Part shown: positions 36,080 through 45,051 of the stretch, in pieces | Position numbering within the stretch: the stretch's first letter is position 1 | Layout of the letters: each line of letters begins with the position of its first letter | NCBI GenBank assembly: GCA_023400055.1 | Contig: JAEXFN010000045.1 | Location: 1-64,000, forward strand | Source of the DNA: Bacillota bacterium | GTDB taxonomy: Bacteria > Bacillota > UBA4882 > UBA8346 | Reading direction: 5' to 3' | DNA: 64,000 nt | The notes under the pieces: generated by a model | The model's input: the letters and a program-made list of their open reading frames with translations, nothing else | Databases searched by the model: none | What the model was told of the DNA's origin: nothing | Position numbers and translations under genes: made by a program

Positions 36080-36331
36080 CTATCCACTGATGATCCGGTT
36101 CAAATACCAAGTCATCCGCCGGATCCGGAAACACAATTCATAAAAATCCTCCTCGTAGCGGATTGAGAAGAAGATAATCTTGGAATTGCCCTCACGGCCG
36201 TCCCAGGAAGATACGATCGTAAACTCATTGAATTTTTGATTGTGCCATTCAAAGGAAATCGGCCAGATTCGCCCCTCATGAAACATTGCGAAAACTTTGA
36301 TCGGTTCTTTGACTTTCTCCGTAAGCATCAC
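36080..36331 (-). CDS. Small conserved hypothetical protein
   Basis: An 83-residue protein (EPIKVFAMFHEGRIWPISFEWHNQKFNEFT, ending YELCFRIRRMTWYL). The pattern PIxVF...G...P..F.W....Y resembles small proteins that in Bacillota often sit beside Y-family polymerase genes (DUF6504-like), but no such gene is here and the match is from memory. GGAGG lies seven bases before a GTG start; ATG one codon on is equally possible. It ends 110 bases before the patatin gene start on the same strand. Confidence 0.65.
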   Translation of the reverse strand: MMLTEKVKEPIKVFAMFHEGRIWPISFEWHNQKFNEFTIVSSWDGREGNSKIIFFSIRYEEDFYELCFRIRRMTWYLNRIISG

Positions 36332-36406
36332 CTTTCATCCTCCAAACGGTTACCCTATGTCGCCGCTTCTCTCTCTGCCTTGCCAGAACAACGCCGGTCC
36401 AAAAGA

Positions 36407-39400
36407 CTATGAAATTGGCTCGTCTACAGATCCTTTGATAAACCTGCCTTTGATGGAAACGAATAGTTCCCGGAGCCGCTCAACTTCGGTATACACTACC
36501 GGTACTACGACCAAGGTCATTATCATCGAGGAAGTTAAGCCTCCAATCAATGCCCAGCCCATACCATTTTTTAATTCGGCTCCGGAAGAAGCAGCGGTTG
36601 CTATCGGCAACATTCCCAGGATCATGGTCAGCGTGGTCATCAAAATCGGTCGCAATCGTTCACGCCCGGCTTCCAACAGCGCTTCTTTAATATTGTAACC
36701 TTCGGAGCGAGCCCGGTTTGTAAAATCCACCAACAAGATCGCGTTTTTGCTAACCAACCCGAGCAACATAATGACGCCCAAAATCGACATGATGTTCAGT
36801 GAATTCTTGGTCAGGGCCAGGGCCAGAAAAGCCCCGATGACCGCCAAGGGAATCGAGAATAAAACCGTAAATGGATAAACGAATGAATCATATAAAGCGG
36901 CCATAATCAGATAGACGAAGATGATCCCGGCCAGCAGCGCCAATCCAAGGCTGGCGAAAGAATCCGCCTGGCTTTTTAAAGAACCGATCGGCCCTATCGT
37001 AACTCCTGGAGGCAGCTTCTCCTTGGCTACAGCCTGAATGATGTCGTTGCCGATATCGCCACTGGCCCGGCCGGCTGCTTCCGCATACAGGTTAATGGCA
37101 TAATTGCGGTCCTTGCGTTCCAATTGAGTAGGGCCGATGTCCCGGGCAATATCGGCAAATTGGTTGAGCCTTACCAATTGGCCCATCCGGTTAATTGCGG
37201 TTAAACTCCCGATATCGGAGGTTTGAGTCCGGTCAAACTTGTCAAGCATGACATTGATGTCATATTCGGTGCCATCTCCTGGGTCTTTATATTTGGAATC
37301 GGTATTCCCGGCTAGCCCTACTTGTAAAATATTTCCGACATCGGCAATGTTCAAATCGAAAGTGGCCATTTTATCGCGATCGATTTGGACTTTCATCTCC
37401 GGTTGACCCAATTCCGAAGAGAGCCGCACATCGTATGCCCCCGGAACCTGCGCCGCGATTTTTTTGACCCGCTCAGCGGTTTGCGCCACCGTTTCCCAAC
37501 TGGGGCCACTGATACTAAATTGGATCGGCGCCGAGATTCCCATGTTGACAATGCCGGGCAAGGTGACATGCGCCGTAACTCCAGGCAGCTTTTCCAGTTC
37601 CTTCTTCAAGAGCAAGCGGATCTCGTCGGTACTCCGCGTCCGTTGCTTCTTGGGAACCAGTTTAATATAGAAAATCGCTTTATTGCTTTCCGTCCGTTGG
37701 CTTTCACTGATGCCAGCCCCGATAAAGACCGTATCCAGCTCGGGTATCCTGGTGATGATTCTTTCGATATCTTGGGTTTTAAAATTGGTATCCTCCAGTT
37801 TGGTCCCGGGAGCGAGCTCCAGCGCAACGGAGATTTGGTCCTGGTCAATTGCTGGCGTAAATTCCGAGCCGACAAAACCGAAAGGAACCAGCGCCAGCGC
37901 TCCAATAAACAGCAGTCCGGCGATGAGCAGAATTTTCCCCGGATTATCCAAGCTCCAACGCAATACTTTTAAATACTCCTCGGCCAAGATTTGGTATTTC
38001 TGTTCGAACCAGCGACCGAATCGGCCCATGAGTGTCCCGGCGGTTAACTGTTCCAATTTGCTAAAACGGGATGCCAACAAGGGAGTGACCGTAAAGGATA
38101 CGAAAAGGCTCATCAAGGTAGTTACCACAATCACTACCGAAAATTCCCGCAACATTCCGCCGATGACGCCGCTTACCAAGGCCAGCGGCACATAGATCAC
38201 CACATCCACCAAGGTAATCGACAAGGCGGTGAATCCGATCTCGTTCCGGCCCTCCAACGCGGCAACCCTTTTATTCTTGCCCATTTCCAGATGGCGGTAT
38301 ATATTCTCCAGCACCACAATGGCATCATCCACCAGAATGCCGATGACCAGCGAAAGGGCGAGTAAAGTGATCATATTCAGCGAATATCCGAAAAGCCACA
38401 TGCCGATAAATGCGCAGACCAATGAGGTGGGAATGGCGACCATCACGATGATTGAGTTGCGGACACTGTGTAAAAACAACAACATGACTCCAGCCACTAG
38501 CAAAATGGCTATGGCTAAGTCTTCTTGAACCGCATGAGCAGCCGCTAAGGTAAAAGTGGTGTTATCCATTGCAACCTTGGTTTGCAATCCGTTCTGCTGA
38601 TATTCGGTCTCCAACTGTTGCAGCTCTTGCTTCACCCGCTTGCCGACATCCACGGCATTGGCGTCGGACTGCTTTTGAATCGTTAGCGTCAAAGTGTTCT
38701 TGCCATTAATCCGGGCCATCATGGTCGGATCTTTTTTGCCATCTTGCACTTCTGCCAGATCGGAAAGCCGAATATACCCGCCGGCCTCCGACTTCGTTAC
38801 CACCAGCCTGCGGACCTCCTGAAGCGAGGAAAATTTACCCGCCAGCCTGACGACAAACTGCTTGTCACGATCTTTTACCGATCCGGTGGGAAATTCCAAA
38901 TTGGCGTTTTGAATCGCCTGTAAAACTTGTAAAGTCGAAAGACCATAGGCTTTAAGCTTTTGCGTATCGATATTGACTTTAATCTCCCGTTCCGAACCGC
39001 CCACTACAGTTACCTGCCCCACCCCAGCCTGTTTGGACAGCCTAGGGATGACGGTATTCTCAACGAACTGGTAGAATTGAGTATCCGTAAGATTGCTAGT
39101 GGCCCCGACGATCAAAATCGGCATATCCTCGAGGGATACTTTGGAGAGCGCCGGGATCTTGGCCCCGGAAGGCAAATCGGGTAAGATTTGATTCACTTTA
39201 CGTTGCGCATCCTGCAATGCCGTATCAATATTGGCATTTTGCAAAAAATTAATGGTAATGATCGACACCCCCTCCGCCGAGGTGGAGACGATCGTATCCA
39301 CTTTGTCGAGACCGGAGACGGCGTCTTCGATCTTTTTGGTCACCGCCGACTCAATCTCGCTGGCGGAAGCCCCGGGATAGGTCGTCTGGATAGTGACGAC

Positions 39401-39529
39401 CGGAATATCCATTTTGGGAAACGACTCGTATTTTAGCTGGCTGTATCCAAACACGCCCAGTAAGCTCAGGACCGCAAAGATAACGATGATTAAAACCGGT
39501 CTTTTGATTGCGAGTTCAGTAATTGTCAT
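36407..39529 (-). CDS. RND-family efflux transporter (AcrB/HAE1 type)
   Basis: This inner-membrane pump of about 1040 residues exports drugs or lipids using proton flow. It shows the first helix (ELAIKRPVLIIVIFAVLSLL), porter segments (TTYPGASASEIESAVTKKIED), the proton-relay helix 4 with LVIGILVDDAIVVLEN, and the second-half repeat (MLLGLVSKNAILLVDFTNRAR). The ATG at 39529 is preferred since AGGA is better spaced than for the ATG at 39538. It needs a periplasmic adaptor and an outer-membrane channel; the adjacent adaptor gene is broken and no TolC-like gene lies in the window. It is probably under the TetR regulator at 40474. Confidence 0.95.
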   Translation of the reverse strand: MTITELAIKRPVLIIVIFAVLSLLGVFGYSQLKYESFPKMDIPVVTIQTTYPGASASEIESAVTKKIEDAVSGLDKVDTIVSTSAEGVSIITINFLQNANIDTALQDAQRKVNQILPDLPSGAKIPALSKVSLEDMPILIVGATSNLTDTQFYQFVENTVIPRLSKQAGVGQVTVVGGSEREIKVNIDTQKLKAYGLSTLQVLQAIQNANLEFPTGSVKDRDKQFVVRLAGKFSSLQEVRRLVVTKSEAGGYIRLSDLAEVQDGKKDPTMMARINGKNTLTLTIQKQSDANAVDVGKRVKQELQQLETEYQQNGLQTKVAMDNTTFTLAAAHAVQEDLAIAILLVAGVMLLFLHSVRNSIIVMVAIPTSLVCAFIGMWLFGYSLNMITLLALSLVIGILVDDAIVVLENIYRHLEMGKNKRVAALEGRNEIGFTALSITLVDVVIYVPLALVSGVIGGMLREFSVVIVVTTLMSLFVSFTVTPLLASRFSKLEQLTAGTLMGRFGRWFEQKYQILAEEYLKVLRWSLDNPGKILLIAGLLFIGALALVPFGFVGSEFTPAIDQDQISVALELAPGTKLEDTNFKTQDIERIITRIPELDTVFIGAGISESQRTESNKAIFYIKLVPKKQRTRSTDEIRLLLKKELEKLPGVTAHVTLPGIVNMGISAPIQFSISGPSWETVAQTAERVKKIAAQVPGAYDVRLSSELGQPEMKVQIDRDKMATFDLNIADVGNILQVGLAGNTDSKYKDPGDGTEYDINVMLDKFDRTQTSDIGSLTAINRMGQLVRLNQFADIARDIGPTQLERKDRNYAINLYAEAAGRASGDIGNDIIQAVAKEKLPPGVTIGPIGSLKSQADSFASLGLALLAGIIFVYLIMAALYDSFVYPFTVLFSIPLAVIGAFLALALTKNSLNIMSILGVIMLLGLVSKNAILLVDFTNRARSEGYNIKEALLEAGRERLRPILMTTLTMILGMLPIATAASSGAELKNGMGWALIGGLTSSMIMTLVVVPVVYTEVERLRELFVSIKGRFIKGSVDEPIS

Positions 39530-39579
39530 AGCTTTCATCCTAACTTGTTAGTTTAATTTTAATGATTGATTTTTCATCA

Positions 39580-40106
39580 GTCATTTCATAACCGTTTCTC
39601 TCGCTTGAGCCTGCAAATCATTTTGCCCGTTGGTGAAAAACCGTTCTTTTCGGTCAGACCTTGAGTTACGACAATATTCATGCTACCCTCCGTTCTGATT
39701 ACAACATTTGAACGATTAATGCAGCTTGTTTTCCCGGGTCAGAGACGACCGAGTCGAACATTGCCGGTTTAAGCGGGTATGGTTCGTCATTCGCAATCCC
39801 GACCCGAACTGGATATGTATGAGACTCGCCGGCTTCGACAGCAATAATTTTAACTTTCCCGGCAATCTTCCACCCGGGATACGCGTCGGTCGTCACCACA
39901 ACCGCGTCTCCCACCCCTGATGGAAAGACATCTTTCTCCCCGATACCCGCCGATCCGGCCGTAGCAGCGCCTGCGAATAATGAAGTAACTAGCGAGTTAT
40001 GATGCTGACATTGGGTCCCAACCATCTCCACCTTGTTATTAAATGAAATGAGTCCAATCAAAGCCGCGACTAAAAATGCATTAATCATGATTACCGCTTT
40101 TTTCAT
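39580..40106 (-). pseudogene. Decayed RND periplasmic adaptor (membrane fusion protein)
   Basis: The start MKKAVIMINAFLVAALIGLI is a typical adaptor N-terminus, but the hairpin and lipoyl domains are missing. The reading then enters the beta-barrel region (GVGDAVVVTTDAYPGWKIAG, then KVKIIAVEAGESHTYPV and PLKPAMFDSVV) and stops at 39699. Beyond the stop, adaptor-like text resumes (VVTQGLTEKNG) and then slips frame (GQNDLQ). So the gene carries an internal deletion and later damage; a functional adaptor of about 350-400 residues is lost. The 135-codon remnant could still be translated. Confidence 0.75.
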
Positions 40107-40245
40107 TGGAAACTACCCTTCTTTCATGATTTAATTTTTTGCCGATCCGACCATACTTTACCCTCTTTAAGCTTCAAGCTTGGACGTTTTTAATAACTGA
40201 ATTCCCATTGCCAGTTTTTAACTTATTTTAAATTCGTAGATTAAT

Positions 40246-40299
40246 GCAAGTACTTGCCCGCTCAACAAGACTTATAGTTCGTCATGCAGGTACTTGCAT
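40246..40299. promoter_or_regulatory. Two TetR-type palindromic operators
   Basis: GCAAGTACTTGC (40246-40257) is a perfect palindrome and ATGCAGGTACTTGCAT (40284-40299) a near-perfect one. Their centres are 40 bases apart. They lie upstream of the adaptor remnant/RND operon and downstream of the tetR-type gene. Confidence 0.75.
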
Positions 40300-40473
40300 G
40301 CATTGTAAAAATTTTATTCCTTCCTTAATTATATTCGGGATGAAAAGTTTAATAAATTATTTTATACGATAAATTAAATACTGACTTGATTGACTTTAAT
40401 TTGGACTTTAAGAATTAAATTTGTTTAAAATCTACTTCATCCTAGTATCGTTATTGCAATTAACCAAATATAT

Positions 40474-41058
40474 TCACGCTTTGATTCCTTTTGCAAAAAT
40501 CTCCACCATCTTCTCTCGGTATTTCTCAAGAGTTTCTTCCATTTCATATCCGGCATAAAAAAGACTAGTAATTATACCGGCATTGATCATCATAAAATTG
40601 GTTGCCAAGATTTCGGGTTCTTCGACGATAATTCCCTTTTCCTTCATTACCGAAAAATACGAAATGAGTTCTTGTTTAGCCCGATGTGAAATCCTTTCCA
40701 TAAAATTATTGTCTTCTGCACCTGTTAGTAAGTCGCCACTGTCTTTAATGTTCATTTGGAGTAATTTTGAATTTCTTATAATGATATCGTAAAAAAATGA
40801 GGCGATAATTAACAAATCTTTGGATAGGTCCCAGATAATTTGTTTATGGAAGATTTCTTCAAAGCTGGGTTCAAAAACATATTTTGAAAAGACTTTATTG
40901 TAAAGAATGTGTTTTGTCGCAAAATGCCGGAACAAAGTGACCTCATTGACTTGGGCCTTGGCGGCAATTTCTTTGGTGGTAACGGCAGCATATCCCTTTT
41001 TTGAAAAAAGTTCCATCGCGGCAGCTAAAATGGAATCAGAAGTGTTCATCTCGGGCAT
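40474..41058 (-). CDS. TetR-family transcription regulator
   Basis: The 194-residue protein has the TetR helix-turn-helix at its N-terminus (DSILAAAMELFSKKGYAAVTTKEIA, then EVTLFRHFATKHILYNKVF) and a helical ligand-binding C-terminal domain. The gene lies upstream of the RND operon on the same strand, and palindromes in the gap suggest it represses the pump and perhaps itself (imperfect site near 41083-41098). Two in-frame ATG codons three codons apart are possible starts. The ligand is unknown. Confidence 0.9.
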   Translation of the reverse strand: MPEMNTSDSILAAAMELFSKKGYAAVTTKEIAAKAQVNEVTLFRHFATKHILYNKVFSKYVFEPSFEEIFHKQIIWDLSKDLLIIASFFYDIIIRNSKLLQMNIKDSGDLLTGAEDNNFMERISHRAKQELISYFSVMKEKGIIVEEPEILATNFMMINAGIITSLFYAGYEMEETLEKYREKMVEIFAKGIKA

Positions 41059-41517
41059 TCATGTACATCTCTTTTCATGAAAGTATTCACTTGCATACAT
41101 TTTATAACTACCGTCCTCTTTTGTCAATCATTATAATCTATGGAATGTCATCCATAAGTTTACGATTTGCGAAAAAGAAACCAAAAGCCGAAGCTACCGC
41201 CAGCTTAACGGTTCAGGAAAATGAATTGGCTAAAGCAGTGTTTTAGCACTACGACTTAAAGCCAATACTTGATATAATGCCCTATGAAATAATAATAACC
41301 TCCTGTTTCGTGAAACAGTATATGGGAACCGATAAAAAAATATCCGCGATCGGAAGGATTTCTTTTTTCGCGGAATGAATATCTTCGGAAGCTAAGTATG
41401 CATGCTTATAGCTAAATAAGCACGCACAGTAAATGTGTAAACTTTTTAGTAATAAAATAATATCTTCTGCAACTGAGCGCACATTTTGCATGACTGAAGA
41501 TACAGTTTTCCGTTATT
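41059..41517. other. Intergenic region with operator half-site and a possible gene relic
   Basis: AAGTATTCACTTGCAT (41082-41097) is an imperfect copy of the TetR palindromes and lies about 30 bases before the tetR start. Further on, plus-strand bases 41165-41246 read KKKPKAEATASLTVQENELA and then stop, like the tail of a lost gene. A 69-codon minus frame at 41282-41491 lacks a ribosome site. Nothing else is clear. Confidence 0.4.
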
Positions 41518-42831
41518 TTAAAGTATTGAATCATTTACGCCCAAATAAGTGATGTTCGCGTACGGCGCCGCATAGATGAGCGGTTCTCGCAATTCCGCGA
41601 AAGCCTTGCTCAACTGAGAGGCCACCATTTCTACTCCCATGGTATCCAGCCCCAATGATTGTAATTGTTCAAAATTAGCCGGATGCGTGACCACGAATAA
41701 TTTGAAATTGCGCTGTGCATCCTTGGTCCAGTAAGCAATCTGGCCGACCACATCATATTGATCGTAGAGTTCGTGGATGATCTGACATTGATCTTTGGCG
41801 AACCAGAACTTAAACTTTTCTTCCGTATCCCCCAGTCCATCCCGGCATTCGGCGAACAGGAACAGATAACCGCCGGGAGCGGTGATCTTACTGCCGGAGT
41901 AGAGCGATTTAAACGACTGATAAAAATTAATATCGTAAGGAAATCCACCGGCGCTGCAAAGAACGATATTCGCCCGCACGGGGACCTCGATCTTATACTT
42001 GGATTCCGCAAAAGCGACTCCCGCCTCAAAAACGGAAGTGAGGCGGCCGCAAAAAGCCGTCAGGATCTGCCCGTACATGTTGGTGACCACATTCAGGCAA
42101 TAAAGTTTGTCCTGATTGGGATCGAGCAGTTGAACCGCATGGAGCATATCCTCATGGATCGGGTTTCCGGCCAGAATTCCGATCTGGCATTTCTCGTGCA
42201 TTTGGTCGCCCTTTAGCATCAACCGATGATTGTTCAAAATGGTCTCGCTGCCGGAGACGCCCGGCAGGATCGATTTACGTCCGCCGCTGAACCCGGCAAA
42301 ATTATGATAGGTAATATTCCCGGTGACCAGTACCTTATCGGCGCGAACGATCTCCTGGTTTATGAGAATCCGGTTGCCGCTCGGGGTAGTCCCCAGTTCC
42401 ACCAGGTTTTCCCGGGAATGATGATTCACTATTGGGTACCGGGCATAAATATCCTCTCCCACCAGCCTTTTCAATTCGGTCTCGGTGCACTGACGATGAT
42501 TACCGACGGCCACCACGATAAGCATGTTCTGCGGCTTCGCTCCCAGGGTTTCAAGCTCTTTGAGCAATATGCGCAGATAGGCATGGGTCGAGCAATTGCG
42601 GGTCACATCGGGGATGATAATCGCCAGACGAGTGGTTGCCCCGCGCCCAAACCAGTCGGACAATGTATATCCGGCAAGCGGATGGGCTAGGCTCCGCTCA
42701 ACGGCGGAGGCCTGCCCAAGTTCGGATTGATGACCCAGGGCCGCTTCATCGGGAGCCAAAACCCGAACCCGAGCCCCTTCCGGTTTTAGCGCGGCCAGAT
42801 CGATCATTTCGTTTCCAAAGCCTAGCTTCAT
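41518..42831 (-). CDS. LarA-like nickel-dependent racemase family protein
   Basis: A 437-residue protein of the lactate racemase (LarA) superfamily. It shows IIPDVTRNCSTH (usual DxTR), VVAVGNHRQCTETE (usual THR-type segment), PIVNHHSREN and FSGGRKSILPGVSG. Family members racemise or epimerise 2-hydroxy acids using a nickel pincer cofactor made by LarB, LarC and LarE, none of which is in this window. It is the last gene behind a sugar importer operon under a putative IclR operator, so a sugar acid or similar hydroxy acid is a reasonable substrate. Confidence 0.85.
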   Translation of the reverse strand: MKLGFGNEMIDLAALKPEGARVRVLAPDEAALGHQSELGQASAVERSLAHPLAGYTLSDWFGRGATTRLAIIIPDVTRNCSTHAYLRILLKELETLGAKPQNMLIVVAVGNHRQCTETELKRLVGEDIYARYPIVNHHSRENLVELGTTPSGNRILINQEIVRADKVLVTGNITYHNFAGFSGGRKSILPGVSGSETILNNHRLMLKGDQMHEKCQIGILAGNPIHEDMLHAVQLLDPNQDKLYCLNVVTNMYGQILTAFCGRLTSVFEAGVAFAESKYKIEVPVRANIVLCSAGGFPYDINFYQSFKSLYSGSKITAPGGYLFLFAECRDGLGDTEEKFKFWFAKDQCQIIHELYDQYDVVGQIAYWTKDAQRNFKLFVVTHPANFEQLQSLGLDTMGVEMVASQLSKAFAELREPLIYAAPYANITYLGVNDSIL

Positions 42832-42863
42832 TTTTGTTTCCTCTTCGATTCGAAAATTTTTGG

Positions 42864-42897
42864 GAAACGGCTGAAATCATCCGATTTCAGCCGTTTC
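42864..42897. terminator. Intercistronic hairpin, 15-bp stem
   Basis: GAAACGGCTGAAATC (42864-42878) pairs perfectly with GATTTCAGCCGTTTC (42883-42897) over ATCC. It lies between the binding-protein stop and the larA-like start. The T run is on the plus-strand side, so on the minus transcript it may act more as a stabilising or partial terminator stem. Confidence 0.7.
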
Positions 42898-42936
42898 TTT
42901 TCATTTCAAAACCACTGATTCCCGGTTACGCGCCTC

Positions 42937-44181
42937 TTACTTTTTCAACACCGTTTTGACCTGTTTATTCATTTCGGTGACGGCTCTCTTGACATCGATA
43001 TTTTTATCCTTATAGACCGCTTCCATGGTAGGCACCAAATACTTATAAATGACTGTGGCATTTTGTTTGATATACGGACTCATATACAATTGCTTCTTGT
43101 TCAGTTCCGCAGTCCTGGCGATCGGCTGCAAGATGGGATCGCGGGCATACTCGGCCCGAGCTTCCAGGTTTGCCGGAACGTTCCCCGAGCCTTTTCCCCA
43201 CTCATAAGCGTTATTCTTGGTTTCCAGCCATTTCACGAAGTCCAGGGCAGCTTGGGTTCGCTTATCATTGATCCGGGTAAAGCCGAACATGTGCATATTC
43301 GCAAAGGAAGCATATTTGTCGAAAATCTTCGGCAGCATCATTACCCCGTAGGGCACATTGGCCTTGTTCAATCCGGGAATCAGCCATGATCCGTGCATAA
43401 TCATAGCGGCGTTGCCGGTGACAAACATCGAATACGCGGTCTGCCAGTCCGTCAATTGATCGGTAGCCACATTTCCCTGGAGCGACTTCAGGAAGCCGAT
43501 CGCCTCGATCATTGCCTTGCTGTCTAGCTTGGGATTATTGCCGTTTTTGTCCCATAATTTGCCGCCCGCTTGCAGGAAGAACGGCCAGGTGTCCCACCAG
43601 GCATGGACTCCCAAACTTTTAAAAGCAAACCCATAGCTCCCCGCCTTCTTATCCGTCAGTTTCCGGGCGATGTTCAAAAATTCATCTTTGCTCAACAGAG
43701 CATCGTTGGGTACGGTGATGCCGTTTTTAGCAAAAATGTCTTTGCGGTAATAGATTACATAAGGATGAGTGTCCAGCGGAATGCCATACTGTTTCTTCTC
43801 GAAAAAGGTCAGGTCCCATAATGACTTATCGAATGTCGCCGCTTTAAAGTTCTTTTGGGCCAGATCGTCAATGGGTTTGATGACTTTCCCCACGTTCTCG
43901 GCCATCCGGTCCGCCGGCAGAGTCAGCAAGTCGGGGCCGCTCCCCTGTGAGATCGCCAGCTCTGCCTTTGTAAACACTTGATCCCAGGCCATCGAGATCG
44001 TATGAATCTTTAGATTGGGATGCGCCTCTTCATAGAGTTTGACCAGTTTGTTCATGACCTCGCCATCGGGTCCAGTATGGCCATTCCAAAACTCCACCGT
44101 CACCGGCTCATTGGCGCCGTGACAAACCGACATGCCTATCCCTAGCAGAAAGATGAACCAAATCCACAGCTTCTTTCCCAT
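42937..44181 (-). CDS. Extracellular sugar-binding protein (UgpB/MalE type)
   Basis: The 414-residue precursor has a signal peptide (MGKKLWIWFIFLLGIGMSVC) and a mature domain with EFWNGHTGPDGEVMNKLVKLYEEAHP, GSGPDLLTLPADRM and YGIPLDTHPYVIYYRKDIF. The Cys in the signal (MSVCHG) does not form a good lipobox. AAGGAAGA precedes the ATG. It is followed by the larA-like gene and preceded by two permeases, so it feeds substrate to this importer. The ligand is unknown; the context suggests a sugar or sugar acid. Confidence 0.92.
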   Translation of the reverse strand: MGKKLWIWFIFLLGIGMSVCHGANEPVTVEFWNGHTGPDGEVMNKLVKLYEEAHPNLKIHTISMAWDQVFTKAELAISQGSGPDLLTLPADRMAENVGKVIKPIDDLAQKNFKAATFDKSLWDLTFFEKKQYGIPLDTHPYVIYYRKDIFAKNGITVPNDALLSKDEFLNIARKLTDKKAGSYGFAFKSLGVHAWWDTWPFFLQAGGKLWDKNGNNPKLDSKAMIEAIGFLKSLQGNVATDQLTDWQTAYSMFVTGNAAMIMHGSWLIPGLNKANVPYGVMMLPKIFDKYASFANMHMFGFTRINDKRTQAALDFVKWLETKNNAYEWGKGSGNVPANLEARAEYARDPILQPIARTAELNKKQLYMSPYIKQNATVIYKYLVPTMEAVYKDKNIDVKRAVTEMNKQVKTVLKK

Positions 44182-44229
44182 TCTTCCTTCACTCCTCCTC
44201 TTTTATGATAAGCCCGTCAATAGGCTTAT

Positions 44230-45051
44230 TCACTTGTTACCGCTCAATACGTTGCTCCCCGAGATGTATTTCTGAAAGATAATGAACATGATTACAATTG
44301 GGGCAATGGTAAAGATCGCCCCGGCCATCAACGAATTGATCCAGGAGATATCGTTTCCGACCGCGGTGGCAATGCCCAAAGTCAATGGAAACTTATTGGC
44401 GTCGTTTAAAACCATCAACGGCCATAAGAAGCTGTTCCATTTCCAAATGAAAGTGAAGATGGCGATGGTAATCAAGGAGTTTTTGACGATCGGCAGAAAG
44501 ATCCGCAGAAAGCCCTGGATCTGGGTGCAACCGTCGACGATTGCCGCTTCTTCATAATAAGCCGGTACATTTTTGAAGGATTGGGTCAGAAAAAAGATCC
44601 CGAAAACGCTCTCCGCGATCGGCAGCGCTACCGATAAATAAGTGTTCAGCAAGCCCAGCTTGGCCACGACTGTATAAAGGGGCACCAGATAAGCGGCGAG
44701 CGGCAGCATGACCGTAGCCACCACCAGATTGAAGAAGAACTTGATGAATTTGCTGGTGGATCTGGCGAAGACATAGGCGGCCGGCACACAGATGATCACA
44801 TTCAGCACCATCCCCAGCATTGCAATAAAAAGTCCGTTCCCCAGCCAACGAAAGGCGGGCGTCGTCGCAAACAGGCCTTTCCAGGCGTCGAGCGTAAACT
44901 GGCTGGGCAACAGAGCCACCGGTTTTCCCAAGAGATCGGATAACGATTTGAAGCTGCTGAAAAAAGCTAGAACCGTCGGATAGATCAAAAATATACTCAG
45001 GATGATCAGAATGAAACGGGTCAAAAAACCGGCGAAGTTTCTGTTATACAT
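44230..45051 (-). CDS. Sugar ABC transporter permease, MalG type
   Basis: A 273-residue permease with six helices and the docking loop YYEEAAIVDGCTQIQGF, then RIFLPIV. It overlaps the previous permease gene by eight bases, with AAGGAGG just before its ATG. It pairs with the MalF-type protein at 45044-45934 and the binding protein at 42937-44181. As in the other importer, no ATPase gene is present in the operon. Confidence 0.93.
   Translation of the reverse strand: MYNRNFAGFLTRFILIILSIFLIYPTVLAFFSSFKSLSDLLGKPVALLPSQFTLDAWKGLFATTPAFRWLGNGLFIAMLGMVLNVIICVPAAYVFARSTSKFIKFFFNLVVATVMLPLAAYLVPLYTVVAKLGLLNTYLSVALPIAESVFGIFFLTQSFKNVPAYYEEAAIVDGCTQIQGFLRIFLPIVKNSLITIAIFTFIWKWNSFLWPLMVLNDANKFPLTLGIATAVGNDISWINSLMAGAIFTIAPIVIMFIIFQKYISGSNVLSGNK

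Noticed and set aside
37385..37972. Plus-strand frame of 195 codons opposite the RND gene
   Set aside because: Antisense shadow; the minus-strand reading is an unambiguous RND pump.
41282..41491. 69-codon minus frame between tetR and the larA-like gene
   Set aside because: No ribosome site, no recognisable family, AT-rich surroundings.
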